Assembly (NCBI GenBank): GCA_023426125.1
Contig: JAFABI010000087.1
Location: forward strand, 168,047 to 232,046
Origin: Bacillota bacterium
GTDB taxonomy: Bacteria; Bacillota; Clostridia; Acetivibrionales; DTU013
DNA length: 64,000 nt
Direction of reading: 5' to 3'
In this document: piece after piece, positions 15,037 to 24,273 of the stretch
Layout: each line of letters opens with the position of its first letter
How positions within the stretch are numbered: the stretch's first letter is position 1
The notes under the pieces: generated by a model
Seen by the model: the letters and a program-made list of their open reading frames with translations, nothing else
What the model was told of the DNA's origin: nothing
Database searches by the model: none
Made by a program: the position numbers and the translations under genes

Positions 15037-17700
15037 ATGGTAAACAAAATTGAACTGCTTGCGCCGGCCGGTGATTTTGATTCGCTCCGGGCTGCGGTGG
15101 AAAACGGCGCCGACGCGGTATACCTGGGAGGGAAGCTGTTTAATGCAAGGCAGTTTGCGGGGAATTTCGATTTACTGGAACTGGAGGAAGCTTTAAACTA
15201 TGCCCATGTCCGGGGTGTTAACATCTATCTGGCTATGAATACCCTGATTTCCGACAGCGAGATGAAGGCTGCGGTCGAATTTGCTGGCGATGCCTATGGG
15301 ACGGGTATCGACGGAATCATTGTCCAGGACCCGGGATTTGCCGGGATAATCAATCAAAGGATGCCTGACCTGCCTTTGCATGCAAGCACGCAAATGACTG
15401 TCCATAACCTGGAAGGAGCAAAGCTGCTGGAGCGTATAGGCTTTAAAAGGGTAGTCCTTGCGCGGGAGTTGACGCTGGAGGAAATAAGGGAGATCGCCGC
15501 GGGTACTTCTCTGGAAGTTGAAGTATTTATCCATGGCGCGCTTTGCGTTTGTTATTCCGGCCAATGCCTCATGAGCAGCATAATTGGCGGAAGAAGCGGC
15601 AACCGGGGGAAATGCGCCCAGCCATGCAGGCTGCCTTATACGCTTATGGAGAGTGAGAGTACCTCGCTGGATAAAGGCGGAAATACTCCACGGTATCTCT
15701 TGAGTCCCAGGGATCTTTGCACATTGCCTCAACTGGCTGAAATCGTATCCTCCGGAGTGAAATCCCTTAAAATCGAAGGGAGGATGAAAAGTCCCGAATA
15801 TGTAGCTACTGTCGTAAGGATATATAGAAAATATCTTGATCGGATCGCTATCCAAAATCGTTCACTGACAGGGGGTTCTCCGGTAAATGACGGCATGCAC
15901 GGAAGCAAGGCAAATGGGGTTCAACCCCACTTTGATGAAAATCTACTTCCTGATGCAGCAGATCTGCACGAACTGGCTCAGGTTTTCAACAGAGGGGGCT
16001 TTACCGGAGGGTATATTGCCGGCAATACCGGAAAAGACCTGATGTGCTATGAAAAGCCCAAAAATTGGGGAACACTTCTCGGCGAGGCTATATCCTATCA
16101 TCGTGAGGATGGGATTGTCCAGGTCAAGCTAAGTGGGAGCCTGACCATGGGTGACGGAATAGAAGTGTGGAACGGGGAAAACGAGAATCCCGGTACGATT
16201 GTTACTTTTATAAGGAAAAATGGGCAAAACGTTAAAGAAGCCTTTCCATCGGATATTGTGGAGGTAGGGACTGTCAGGGGAAAAATATCTAAAGGCTGCA
16301 AGGTCTACAAGACCTCGGATAAAAAGCTTCTGGAGGCTGCCAGGGAATCCTTCGAAGGCAGGCCGCGGAAGCGTGTAGTGCTAAAAGGCGAAGCTGGCTT
16401 AAGAAAAGATTTTCCTCTCTTTTTCAAGGTGCAGGATGAGGATGGAAATGAGGCGGCGGCAGAAGGCGCAATTTTACCGGAAAAAGCGTTGAACAAGCCC
16501 CTTTCGGAGGAACGGCTTGCCGATCAGCTGAAAAAGACCGGGGCGACTCCTTTTGAAATCCATCCGCTTGAAATCCGGCTGGAGGACGGCCTTTCTCTGC
16601 CCGTCAGTGAAATCAATGAGGTGCGAAGAAAAGCGCTGGACCGGCTGGAGCAAAAAAGAAGGGAAAAGTATTCCCGGAACCCTCCCGCCGATCCGGTCTC
16701 TGCGCTTCCGGCTGACCCCTTTAAGAACCGTCCCTGCGTTTCATCGAACCATCCCCGCGTTTCGCCCGGAGCAAAGCCGCGGATTGCGCTATACTTTTAC
16801 GATTGGAATTCCTGTATGGATTATAGCGGTTTGGGTGCAGACAGGCTCTATATTCCTTTTAAAGCAATGCTCAAGCCTGGGAACAGTGACGGTTTTTCCG
16901 CTATCCGCGCGGAGGGAACCGAAGTCTTCCTATGGACTCCTGCAATAATCCGAAGTAACTACCTCAAGCTGATAAAGGATAAAATGAAAGACCCCTGTTC
17001 CCTCAAAGTTGACGGAATCCTTGCTGGAAGTCCGAGTATTGCAGAACTGCCGGAAAAAGAAATTGCCGGTATGGAAAGCCGCAATGAGGCTGATGCTGAG
17101 GAAGCTTTTAGCCAGGCCAACAACGGAAAGAGCATCCGGCTTGTCGGGGATCATTCTTTTAATATCTTCAATATCGATACAGCACTTTATTATAGTTCAT
17201 TGGGATTTGAAAGCATTACCCTTTCCACGGAGCTGAATCTGGGGCAAATCTGTGAAATATCCGGAAAAGCGGTAATGGACATAGAGAGTGTCGTGTACGG
17301 CCGTCTTCCTCTTATGACCAGTGAATACTGCCCGGTTGGCAGCCTGAAGGGCGGCTTTTCTGCCGGTGCAAAATGCGGCGGCAGCTGCAGCCGGGGGGAA
17401 TTCCGCCTGAAAGACAGGCTTGGATTTGAATTTCCGGTAATTTGTGATAAGATGGATTGCAAAAGTACAATTTTGAATTCCAATGTGCTGTTTGCTCCAG
17501 AGATCCCAAGGAAACTGGCTGCTGCGGGTGTATCTACACTGCGTCTGTACATCTGGGATGAGAGCAGGGAGAGGATAAGGAAACTGGTCAGCCTGCACAG
17601 GGCATTGGCCGGAGGGACTGATGCAGGAAAATATACCGCGCTAGTCGAAGGTATAAAATCGGAAGGCTTTACGAAAGGTCATTTTTATAAAGGCGTTTAG
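15037..17700 (+). CDS. Peptidase U32 family protein (RlhA-like, with DUF3656)
   Basis: 887 aa. The N-terminal U32 domain (about 1-330) begins ELLAPAGDFDSLRAAVE and has the signature EVFIHGALCVCYSGQC near 168; later cysteines (GKCAQPC) complete a likely iron-sulfur site. A middle DUF3656 region and a second half with an SEYCPVG motif and clustered Cys follow. Homologues hydroxylate RNA (RlhA on 23S rRNA, TrhP on tRNA) rather than cleave protein. It starts 18 bp after the metalloenzyme gene. TAGGAGG is 14 bases before this ATG; a closer out-of-frame ATG opens only a five-codon ORF. Confidence 0.88.
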   Translation: MVNKIELLAPAGDFDSLRAAVENGADAVYLGGKLFNARQFAGNFDLLELEEALNYAHVRGVNIYLAMNTLISDSEMKAAVEFAGDAYGTGIDGIIVQDPGFAGIINQRMPDLPLHASTQMTVHNLEGAKLLERIGFKRVVLARELTLEEIREIAAGTSLEVEVFIHGALCVCYSGQCLMSSIIGGRSGNRGKCAQPCRLPYTLMESESTSLDKGGNTPRYLLSPRDLCTLPQLAEIVSSGVKSLKIEGRMKSPEYVATVVRIYRKYLDRIAIQNRSLTGGSPVNDGMHGSKANGVQPHFDENLLPDAADLHELAQVFNRGGFTGGYIAGNTGKDLMCYEKPKNWGTLLGEAISYHREDGIVQVKLSGSLTMGDGIEVWNGENENPGTIVTFIRKNGQNVKEAFPSDIVEVGTVRGKISKGCKVYKTSDKKLLEAARESFEGRPRKRVVLKGEAGLRKDFPLFFKVQDEDGNEAAAEGAILPEKALNKPLSEERLADQLKKTGATPFEIHPLEIRLEDGLSLPVSEINEVRRKALDRLEQKRREKYSRNPPADPVSALPADPFKNRPCVSSNHPRVSPGAKPRIALYFYDWNSCMDYSGLGADRLYIPFKAMLKPGNSDGFSAIRAEGTEVFLWTPAIIRSNYLKLIKDKMKDPCSLKVDGILAGSPSIAELPEKEIAGMESRNEADAEEAFSQANNGKSIRLVGDHSFNIFNIDTALYYSSLGFESITLSTELNLGQICEISGKAVMDIESVVYGRLPLMTSEYCPVGSLKGGFSAGAKCGGSCSRGEFRLKDRLGFEFPVICDKMDCKSTILNSNVLFAPEIPRKLAAAGVSTLRLYIWDESRERIRKLVSLHRALAGGTDAGKYTALVEGIKSEGFTKGHFYKGV

Positions 17701-17742
17701 CGATTATACAAATAATGCTGTAAGAATAAAATTGGGGGATCA

Positions 17743-18243
17743 ATGATGGAGATTGAAGTATCCATAGAAATATGCAGGGAGGATGCGGTGCTGCCTTCGT
17801 ATGCAAAACCGGGCGATGCAGGCATGGATGTCTGTGCTGCTGTTGAAATGAGCATAAAGCCGGGCGAAACCGTTATTATACCTACCGGATTGAAACTGGC
17901 AATTCCGGAAGGCTATGAAATACAGGTGCGCCCCAGGAGCGGCATTTCATACAAGACGCCCCTGCGGCTTTCAAATTCGCCCGGAACAATAGACAGCGGC
18001 TATAGGGATGAGCTGGGCATCTTGATGACAAACACCTCTGAAAAAAATGCCGCCTCTGAAAATGAAAGCCTTGATATCGGAAGCAAAGGCAATAAGAGCG
18101 GCGTTTATCAGATCCATACAGGAGACCGGATCGCCCAGATCGTATTGCAGGAAGTACCCAGGATGAAGCTTACGGTTGTGAAGTCCGTTGCAGACATCGG
18201 ATCGGACAGGGGCGGAGGCTTTGGGTCAACCGGCGTCAGATGA
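17743..18243 (+). CDS. dut: Deoxyuridine 5'-triphosphate nucleotidohydrolase
   Basis: Hydrolyses dUTP to dUMP and PPi, keeping uracil out of DNA. Trimeric dUTPase motifs are in order: DAGMDV (motif 1), RPRSGIS (2), GTIDSGYRDELG (3), GDRIAQIV (4) and RGGGFGSTG (5) at the C-terminus. 166 aa includes an unusual Glu/Ser/Lys-rich insertion (about 97-122) between motifs 3 and 4. GGGGGATC precedes two adjacent ATGs (17743, 17746). Confidence 0.96.
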   Translation: MMEIEVSIEICREDAVLPSYAKPGDAGMDVCAAVEMSIKPGETVIIPTGLKLAIPEGYEIQVRPRSGISYKTPLRLSNSPGTIDSGYRDELGILMTNTSEKNAASENESLDIGSKGNKSGVYQIHTGDRIAQIVLQEVPRMKLTVVKSVADIGSDRGGGFGSTGVR

Positions 18244-18259
18244 ATATTTCAAAGGATTT

Positions 18260-19189
18260 TCAGAACCATTTGCGGAATTGATTATAACGGGTATTGGAGT
18301 ATTTTCTGGTAGTAGGAGTGATGGATACGATTTTCTCCAGCATTTCCTTTTCCGATACCTTTTTGAATGCATTTTCCATTAGCTTCTGAAAATCTTCTCC
18401 CTCTTTGGGGAAGGTGACATGGACAGGGTAGATATAATCGTTGGGGTCTGCATTGATCTTGAGCAGTTCCTGGAACAGGGCGGCTTTTATTTTCTCACAG
18501 ACCTGCTTTGCCCCTGACTCGCCGGTACACGGAAGCACAATGATGATATCCCTTGATTTGCTCATCACAATGGTATCCGTGGTGCGAAGAATGCTGCGTG
18601 CTTTTTGTGCCGCGAGGGAGAATATCCTATCCTTGTTGCTTATTTCAGTGTGTATGATACCATCCCTCTCTTCCTTTAGCTTCAGGGCGGTTATCAGTAC
18701 GAAGGAAAGAGGGCCCTGTATCCTTCGGGCATATTTGATTTCCCTGTTTATGAAGTCGTCGAAGGTCATTGTGATATTGCCTATTCCGCCGGTGTCGTAG
18801 TGAAAGTTGTCCTCCAGCCTTACAAAACTCCGTACGGAGCTTTCCAGCCTTTTAATCTGAAAGGGTTTGATGATGTAGTCGTTGACTGCATATTGAAGCG
18901 CTGCGGTTTTATACTCCAACTGGTCGGACCTGGTTACAACGATAACCGGTATACTTGCGGCATATTCGTTGCTTCGGATGATTTTCAATATTTCAAAGCC
19001 TTCCTGCTCGGAAGGAAATGCCAGATCCATAATGATGAGCCGCAGGTTTTCCAGTTTCAGACTTAGCAGCTTGAATTGCGTGGAACTGGACACCTCGATT
19101 GTATCGAAAGAACCGATTTTTTCGAGAATATGCTTGATTTTCTGCCTCTCATAGGAGGAATAATCCAAAATTACGATCGTGCCATCCAT
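18260..19189 (-). CDS. Response regulator with degenerate GGDEF-like output
   Basis: 309 aa. The N-terminal receiver (about 1-125) has the phosphoacceptor Asp in LIIMDLAFP, the conserved Thr (VVTRS) and Lys (IIKPF), but only one acidic residue at the start (ILDYSS). The C-terminal part (about 150-275) has the layout of a diguanylate cyclase fold (FVLITALKLK, RTTDTIVMSKSRDIIIVLP) but no GGDEF signature, so catalysis is unlikely. It could be a c-di-GMP or protein-interaction module. Convergent with dut (16 bp gap) and divergent from pfk; no cognate kinase is adjacent. Confidence 0.8.
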   Translation of the reverse strand: MDGTIVILDYSSYERQKIKHILEKIGSFDTIEVSSSTQFKLLSLKLENLRLIIMDLAFPSEQEGFEILKIIRSNEYAASIPVIVVTRSDQLEYKTAALQYAVNDYIIKPFQIKRLESSVRSFVRLEDNFHYDTGGIGNITMTFDDFINREIKYARRIQGPLSFVLITALKLKEERDGIIHTEISNKDRIFSLAAQKARSILRTTDTIVMSKSRDIIIVLPCTGESGAKQVCEKIKAALFQELLKINADPNDYIYPVHVTFPKEGEDFQKLMENAFKKVSEKEMLEKIVSITPTTRKYSNTRYNQFRKWF

Positions 19190-19297
19190 GGCATCTCCTA
19201 TCCCAAAAAGGTAATATTCTACTATTTCGGCAAAATTGTGTCCTTCCTTAATAGTATTTGGAATACCCTTACTTTTATTTTATATCAATGCGGAGAC

Positions 19298-19325
19298 TTG
19301 AAAAAACGGATACTTATTATATAAT
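19298..19325 (+). promoter_or_regulatory. Promoter of pfk
   Basis: TTGAAA (19298-19303), 16-bp spacer, TATAAT (19320-19325), 32 bp before the start. Confidence 0.65.
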
Positions 19326-19357
19326 TGTTTTAAAATACGTAAACGAGGTATGTCCAA

Positions 19358-20644
19358 ATGAAAAAAAATGCATTGGTAGCACAGTCGGGCGGACCGTCGC
19401 CTGTCATCAATTCATCCCTTCAGGGAGTGCTGGATGCTTGCTTTGAATACTCCGACCATATCGGCAGGGTCTTCGCAAGCTGGCATGGGATCGAAGGAGT
19501 ACTCCTGGAAGAACTGATCGATATGAACAACCAGCCGGGGGAAGAAATAAAACTGCTCCGGCACACTCCTGCGGCAGGCTCCGTCGGTACCTGCAGGTAT
19601 AAGCTCAGAGAAGAGCAGGCGGAAGACTTTGACAGGATCATTGACGTCATTGCCGCGCATGATATCGGATATTTCTTCTATATCGGCGGCAATGATTCCA
19701 TGGATACCGCAAGCAAGGTATCCAGGCTGGCGGCGGACAGAGGTGTTGAGCTTATTGTTGCAGGCGTGCCCAAGACCATCGACAATGACATCGGCGATGA
19801 AGAATTCACCATCATCGACCATACGCCCGGCTACGGCAGTGCGGCCCGGTATTGGGCTTATCTGATGCAGAACGTCAATGAAGAAAACCGGGGAATGTGC
19901 GTATCGGAATCGGTATCCGTTTTACAGGCGATGGGACGAAAATCGGGATATATTACTGCTGCGGCAAGGCTTGGCGATCCCCGCAGGGAAATGCCTTTAC
20001 AGCTTTATATGGCCGAGTCGGGGCACAATCTTGAGACGCTGGCGGAAAATGTAAACAGGGAACTCGTCAGATCCGGACGCTGTATTGTCGTGGTAAATGA
20101 AGGCTTTGACGTAGGCAGCCTGGGCGAAGCCCGCGACGGCTTCGGGCATGTTGAGTATGGCGCCAGTGAAACGACGGTTGCCCAGGTAGTGACCAATTAC
20201 CTCAACAAAGTCGGCCTGAAGGCCAGAGGCCAGACGACAGGGCAGGTACCCGGCGTTCTACAGCGTTCTGTCTCTATTCATGCTTCAAAGGTGGATCTTG
20301 ATGAAGCATACAAAGTCGGGCAAAAAGCAGTTGAAATAGCGATAAAGGATGGGACAGGCTGGATGGCCACGACCCTTCGTGCAGGCGGTGACGTGTATAG
20401 GGCTGTATTTGACAAGGTTTCCCTGGAAACGGTGGCGAATTCCGTCAGGTTTATCCCTAAAGCGTGGATAACAAAGGATGGCCTGGATGTTACCGATGAT
20501 TTCATACGTTATGCAATGCCGCTCATCGGTGACGGATGGCCGGAAATAAAGCTGGAAAACGGTTTGCAGCGCTTTGCCAGGCTTGATATAAAGTTTATGG
20601 ACAAAAAGCTGCCGGAATATGTTCCGCAAAGGCTTAGGATTTGA
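19358..20644 (+). CDS. pfp: Phosphofructokinase, probably PPi-dependent
   Basis: 428 aa glycolytic enzyme making fructose 1,6-bisphosphate. Motifs: QSGGPSPVIN at the N-terminus, GGNDSMDTA near residue 112, PKTIDNDI near 138, and MGRKSGYI. The Asp in GGNDS replaces the Gly of the ATP enzyme, and the length fits the PPi-dependent clostridial group, so pyrophosphate is the likely phosphoryl donor (inference). The stop codon overlaps the first bases of repeat C. Confidence 0.9.
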   Translation: MKKNALVAQSGGPSPVINSSLQGVLDACFEYSDHIGRVFASWHGIEGVLLEELIDMNNQPGEEIKLLRHTPAAGSVGTCRYKLREEQAEDFDRIIDVIAAHDIGYFFYIGGNDSMDTASKVSRLAADRGVELIVAGVPKTIDNDIGDEEFTIIDHTPGYGSAARYWAYLMQNVNEENRGMCVSESVSVLQAMGRKSGYITAAARLGDPRREMPLQLYMAESGHNLETLAENVNRELVRSGRCIVVVNEGFDVGSLGEARDGFGHVEYGASETTVAQVVTNYLNKVGLKARGQTTGQVPGVLQRSVSIHASKVDLDEAYKVGQKAVEIAIKDGTGWMATTLRAGGDVYRAVFDKVSLETVANSVRFIPKAWITKDGLDVTDDFIRYAMPLIGDGWPEIKLENGLQRFARLDIKFMDKKLPEYVPQRLRI

Positions 20645-20832
20645 ACAACGTCACAGTCCCCTCCTCTTAGGAGAGGGTAACCGATTGAAAAAGCTATCAG
20701 TGGTGGGTAGCAAACCCCAACAGACGTTGTTCAAACGCCACGTATAGGCGTGGCGCACGAAGTGAAGCGCAGGGCGAATTCATTTCGCCCGCAGCGAGGG
20801 GGTATGGGGGAATGCCCCCATTGGAAATTGAA
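20641..20832. repeat. Repeat family C, second locus
   Basis: 192 bp, closely similar to 13174-13363: TTGAACAACGTCA start, one mismatch in the inverted partner, CGCCACGTATAGGCG hairpin and a GGGGGAATGCCCCC end. It begins inside the pfk stop codon and ends 12 bp before the hflX start. Confidence 0.9.
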
Positions 20833-20844
20833 TGGAGATATCTT

Positions 20845-22647
20845 ATGGAAATCAATGGAAACCTTGAGTCGCTGAAGCGGTCTACCCTGGCTGAATTGGA
20901 GGCGTTATACGGGCTGGAAGCCGAAAGAGACCAGATGATACCCTGGCTTCTGGCCGAAAAGCTTGCCGCCCTGACTGGAAAAATAAACAGGGAAATAGCA
21001 GTTTATATTAATCGAAAAGGTAACATTACGGACATCAACGTGGGTGACAGCGGAACAGTTACCTTATCCGAAGTGGAAGGCCGGAGGGGAAAAGCAAGGC
21101 TTTCCGGAATAAGGTGTATCCATACGCATCCCAATGGCGATGGAAGACTTTCCGAGGTGGATGTCAATTCGCTGTTGAAATTAAACCTGGACGCCATGAT
21201 TGCCCTTGGAGTCAGGGATAATGTCCTGAAAGAAGCTTATATCGGATTGCCGGCGGTCCGGGAGGACGGACGGCGGGACGGAACCGATCTATATGGACCC
21301 TTCGAGACGAATGACAATCGTATAAACCATCTTTTTGACCTTATCTATGAACGGGACGGGTTGATACAGACGACTGCCGATACCGGTGGAGAAAGCCGGG
21401 AAAAAGCTTTTCTGGTTGGCCTTGAATTGAATGCAGGCAGGTTGATCAACGGAAAGAGTGAAGGTGCACGGTCGCTGGAGGAGTTGGAGGAGCTGGCGCT
21501 GACGGCAGGCCTTGAAGTTCTGGACAGGATTCTCCAGAAAAGAGCGGTAAAGGACGCTGCCTTCTATATCGGACGGGGAAAGATAGAACAGCTGGGGCTG
21601 ATGCTTCAGGCTGCCAATGCCGGTGTCCTGGTTTTTGATGATGAGCTTTCGGGAGCACAGATCCGCAACATTGAAGAGATGACAGGCGCCAAGGTGATTG
21701 ACAGGACGGCGCTGATTCTGGATATATTTGCCCAGCGCGCCAGATCCAGTGAAGGAAAACTGCAGGTTGAGCTTGCGCAGCTGAAATACAGGCTTCCGCG
21801 GCTGATGGGCATGGGCGGGCAGTTGTCCAGGCTGGGAGGCGGTATTGGTACCAGGGGCCCTGGGGAAAAAAAGCTGGAGGTTGACAGGCGGCATATCAGG
21901 AAAAGAATAAACTCTCTGGACAATGAATTGAAGCAAATCGGGAAAAGAAGAAACCTCATCCGCGAAGGGAGAAAGCAGAAGGACATTCCGGTGATAGCCC
22001 TGGTGGGATATACAAATTCAGGAAAGTCCACCTTGATGAATGCCCTTTGCAACACGGAGGTTTTCGCGGAAGACAAGCTTTTTGCCACGCTTGACCCTGC
22101 CACAAGAAAGCTTTTGCTTCCGGATGGCAGGCTTTCGCTTCTTGTGGATACCGTCGGATTTATAAGGAAGCTTCCCCATGAGCTGGTCGAAGCCTTTAAA
22201 TCAACGCTGGAGGAATTGGTATATGCAGATATGCTGCTGCATGTTGTGGATGCATCCGACGAAGAGGTAGGGGAGCAAATACCCGTAGCCGAAGCTATTT
22301 TGGGCAATCTCGGTGCATCCGGTAAACCCACGGTTTTGGTATTGAACAAAATGGATCTTGTTACGGAAAAAGGGCGATTACCCGTATCGTCACACGGGAT
22401 ACCCGCAGTTGAGATTTCGGCGGCTAAAGGCGATGGTTTGGCCGGGCTTCTGGAAATGATCATGAAAATCCTTCCCTCCGAGGAAGTCGAGTTGGAAATC
22501 TATGCCCCCTATAGTGCGGGATGGGTTGTTTCCTATGTGCACGAGCATGGAACGCTGCTGGCAGAGGAGTATAGCGGTGAAGGTGCGAAAATACGGGTGA
22601 AAATGAAAAGGGCATGGGCAGAAAAGATACGAGAATTTATTGTTTAG
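20845..22647 (+). CDS. hflX: GTPase HflX with an N-terminal JAMM-like extension
   Basis: Ribosome-associated GTPase that splits or rescues stalled ribosomes. 600 aa. The C-terminal two thirds is standard HflX: N-domain (about 195-370) with GTRGPGEKKLE, then G1 GYTNSGKS near 387, G3 DTVGFI and G4 NKMD. The first about 185 residues are extra and show a JAB/MPN-like metal-site pattern: Glu in REIAVYI, HTHP near 102-105 and SEVD. A start at 20812 would lie in repeat C; ATG at 20845 has GGAG seven bases upstream. Confidence 0.92.
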   Translation: MEINGNLESLKRSTLAELEALYGLEAERDQMIPWLLAEKLAALTGKINREIAVYINRKGNITDINVGDSGTVTLSEVEGRRGKARLSGIRCIHTHPNGDGRLSEVDVNSLLKLNLDAMIALGVRDNVLKEAYIGLPAVREDGRRDGTDLYGPFETNDNRINHLFDLIYERDGLIQTTADTGGESREKAFLVGLELNAGRLINGKSEGARSLEELEELALTAGLEVLDRILQKRAVKDAAFYIGRGKIEQLGLMLQAANAGVLVFDDELSGAQIRNIEEMTGAKVIDRTALILDIFAQRARSSEGKLQVELAQLKYRLPRLMGMGGQLSRLGGGIGTRGPGEKKLEVDRRHIRKRINSLDNELKQIGKRRNLIREGRKQKDIPVIALVGYTNSGKSTLMNALCNTEVFAEDKLFATLDPATRKLLLPDGRLSLLVDTVGFIRKLPHELVEAFKSTLEELVYADMLLHVVDASDEEVGEQIPVAEAILGNLGASGKPTVLVLNKMDLVTEKGRLPVSSHGIPAVEISAAKGDGLAGLLEMIMKILPSEEVELEIYAPYSAGWVVSYVHEHGTLLAEEYSGEGAKIRVKMKRAWAEKIREFIV

Positions 22648-22750
22648 GTGGAAGGAGCAAAGATAAACCGGCAGGAAATAATTTTCCGCAGGTATATGAA
22701 TGTTGAATAAATTTCGGATTTAGGATATCATAATAGTGAAGAAAATATCC

Positions 22751-22785
22751 GGATTACATTTCTGCATAAGCTTGCATTGTAATCC
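22751..22785 (+). other. Hairpin upstream of the Nudix gene
   Basis: GGATTACA and TGTAATCC form an 8-bp inverted repeat about 25 bp before the Nudix start. No T-run follows. It may be an operator or leader hairpin. Confidence 0.35.
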
Positions 22786-22808
22786 AAACGAAAGGAAGGG
22801 ACCTTATT

Positions 22809-23234
22809 ATGTTGGTAAGAAACTGCGCAGGCGGTATTGTGTTCTGCGGAAACAAGGTGTTTCTCCTGAGGAATGAAAAGGGTGAATGGGTCTTTCCAAA
22901 AGGAGTCATACGCAACGGCGAGATATCAAGCGAAGTTGCGTTAAAGAGGGTCAGAGAGGAAGCGGACATCGCTTCGGAAATCGTTTCAACTGCAGGTCAT
23001 ACCAATTACGAATTCTTTTCAGTAACAAGACAAAAACCTGTCTGTAACAAAATCGTCTGGTACATCATGAGGTCCAACAACAATTATTTTAAAATCAATG
23101 AACAGGAAAAAGTCGCGGATGCGGGTTATTATGAAATTGAGGACGCTATGAAGCTTGTCACTTATAGCCAGGATAAAGCCCTTTTGAATTTATCCTATAG
23201 AAAGTTTAAGGAGATCATGGCCATAGCGGTTTAG
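22809..23234 (+). CDS. Nudix hydrolase
   Basis: 141 aa. The Nudix box is GVIRNGE then VREEADI: the first Gly, the Glu and the metal-binding EE are present, but the usual R-E pair is K-R and the late Gly is Asp. Substrates of such small Nudix proteins vary (nucleoside diphosphates, dinucleotide polyphosphates); none can be assigned. AAAGGAAGGGACC precedes the ATG. It has its own terminator downstream. Confidence 0.85.
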   Translation: MLVRNCAGGIVFCGNKVFLLRNEKGEWVFPKGVIRNGEISSEVALKRVREEADIASEIVSTAGHTNYEFFSVTRQKPVCNKIVWYIMRSNNNYFKINEQEKVADAGYYEIEDAMKLVTYSQDKALLNLSYRKFKEIMAIAV

Positions 23235-23298
23235 TATATTGGAATTTTAATTATTGGCAATCTATTGAAAATGGAATTATTTTTTATTATGATTAAGA

Positions 23299-23328
23299 AA
23301 GATAGCATGAAAACTGCTATCTTTTTTA
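23299..23328 (+). terminator. Terminator after the Nudix gene
   Basis: AAGATAGCA/TGCTATCTT stem with a 7-nt loop, then TTTTAAT. Confidence 0.85.
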
Positions 23329-23333
23329 ATTCG

Positions 23334-23461
23334 TACTACAGTGAAACTACCGGATGAATCTTTGGGAAGATAACGTGTTAAGCACTGTGCTCCTAAAGCA
23401 TTCGAGGTCTTTTCCCGAAGTGCATGAATGTCGGTTAAATAATGGAGTTTTCGCTGTAGCA
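23334..23461. repeat. Palindromic repeat A with a vestige of B ends
   Basis: TACTACAGTGAAACT at the left and GTTTTCGCTGTAG at the right are the A termini. At the centre AAGCACTGTGCTCCTAA looks like the two ends of element B joined without its body. An in-frame extension of yigZ crosses this repeat and should not be translated. Confidence 0.7.
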
Positions 23462-23491
23462 TACATGACAACTCCACTACAAGGAGAGCCA

Positions 23492-24127
23492 ATGCAAAAG
23501 GAATACAGGACGGTAAAAGCGGAAGCGGCGGCTGAGTTTGAAGAAAAAAAATCCCGGTTCATTGCCACCGTAAGGCCGGTAACAAGCGAGGAAGAAGCTG
23601 TTGCCTTTATTGGCAGCCTGAAATCAAAATATTGGAATGCCACACATAATGTTTATGCATACTATATTTGCGGTAATACTATAGTGCAAAAGTTCAGCGA
23701 TGACGGCGAGCCATCCGGTACGGCAGGACTGCCGGTGCTGGAAGCGGTGAAAAAGCTGGCGGTTCAGGACATTGCGGTTGTTGTGACAAGGTATTTCGGC
23801 GGGACCCTGCTGGGGGCGGCGGGACTTGTAAGAGCGTATGGCAAAAGCGCTACCATGGGGATTGAAGCGGCTGGAATTATAAAAAGGCAGCTGTGCATCC
23901 GGGCAGAAATTATCCTTGAGTATGCCCTTTTTGGAAAAGTCCAGAGTATGCTGGGAGCAAAGGGGTATTTGGTAAATGAAACGTCTTATGGCCAGGATGT
24001 ACAGATCTCATGCAGCGTCCCTGTAGATGAATATGAACTGTTCTCCTCGGAGCTGACGGAAGCCACAAACGCGCGGGTACTCCTGAATGAAGGTGGCAAG
24101 GAATATGTAACGGTCCCCGTTTGGTAA
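23492..24127 (+). CDS. yigZ: YigZ/IMPACT family protein
   Basis: 211 aa from the ATG at 23492, which has AAGGAG eight bases upstream; longer starts run through repeat A. The N-terminal UPF0029/IMPACT domain is clear (FEEKKSRFIA, FSDDGEPSGTAG, VVVTRYFGGTLLGAAGLVRAY), followed by a C-terminal DUF1949 ferredoxin-like domain. Bacterial YigZ function is unknown; eukaryotic IMPACT binds translation regulator GCN1. It resembles Bacillus YvyE. Confidence 0.93.
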   Translation: MQKEYRTVKAEAAAEFEEKKSRFIATVRPVTSEEEAVAFIGSLKSKYWNATHNVYAYYICGNTIVQKFSDDGEPSGTAGLPVLEAVKKLAVQDIAVVVTRYFGGTLLGAAGLVRAYGKSATMGIEAAGIIKRQLCIRAEIILEYALFGKVQSMLGAKGYLVNETSYGQDVQISCSVPVDEYELFSSELTEATNARVLLNEGGKEYVTVPVW

Positions 24128-24182
24128 GGACAGTTGGTCAGATTCGGGACGACCGACTAAACGTAGACGGAGCCGAACGTAG

Positions 24183-24208
24183 GGGTGGCTGCTCACAACC
24201 ACCCTTTT
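24183..24208 (+). terminator. Possible terminator after yigZ
   Basis: GGGTGG/CCACCC stem, 10-nt loop, four T. It is short. Confidence 0.45.
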
Positions 24209-24273
24209 CAGGATCCCGCTGCCATATGCGGAGCGTTTACAGCCTGAAACTATATAAATTTGGAGTGTGTGAT

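Noticed and set aside
15026..15043. Leader peptide before the U32 peptidase gene
   Set aside because: Five codons only; probably a chance ATG near the ribosome site.
21606..22463. 285-aa minus-strand ORF
   Set aside because: Ser/Thr/Pro-rich shadow of the hflX GTPase domain.
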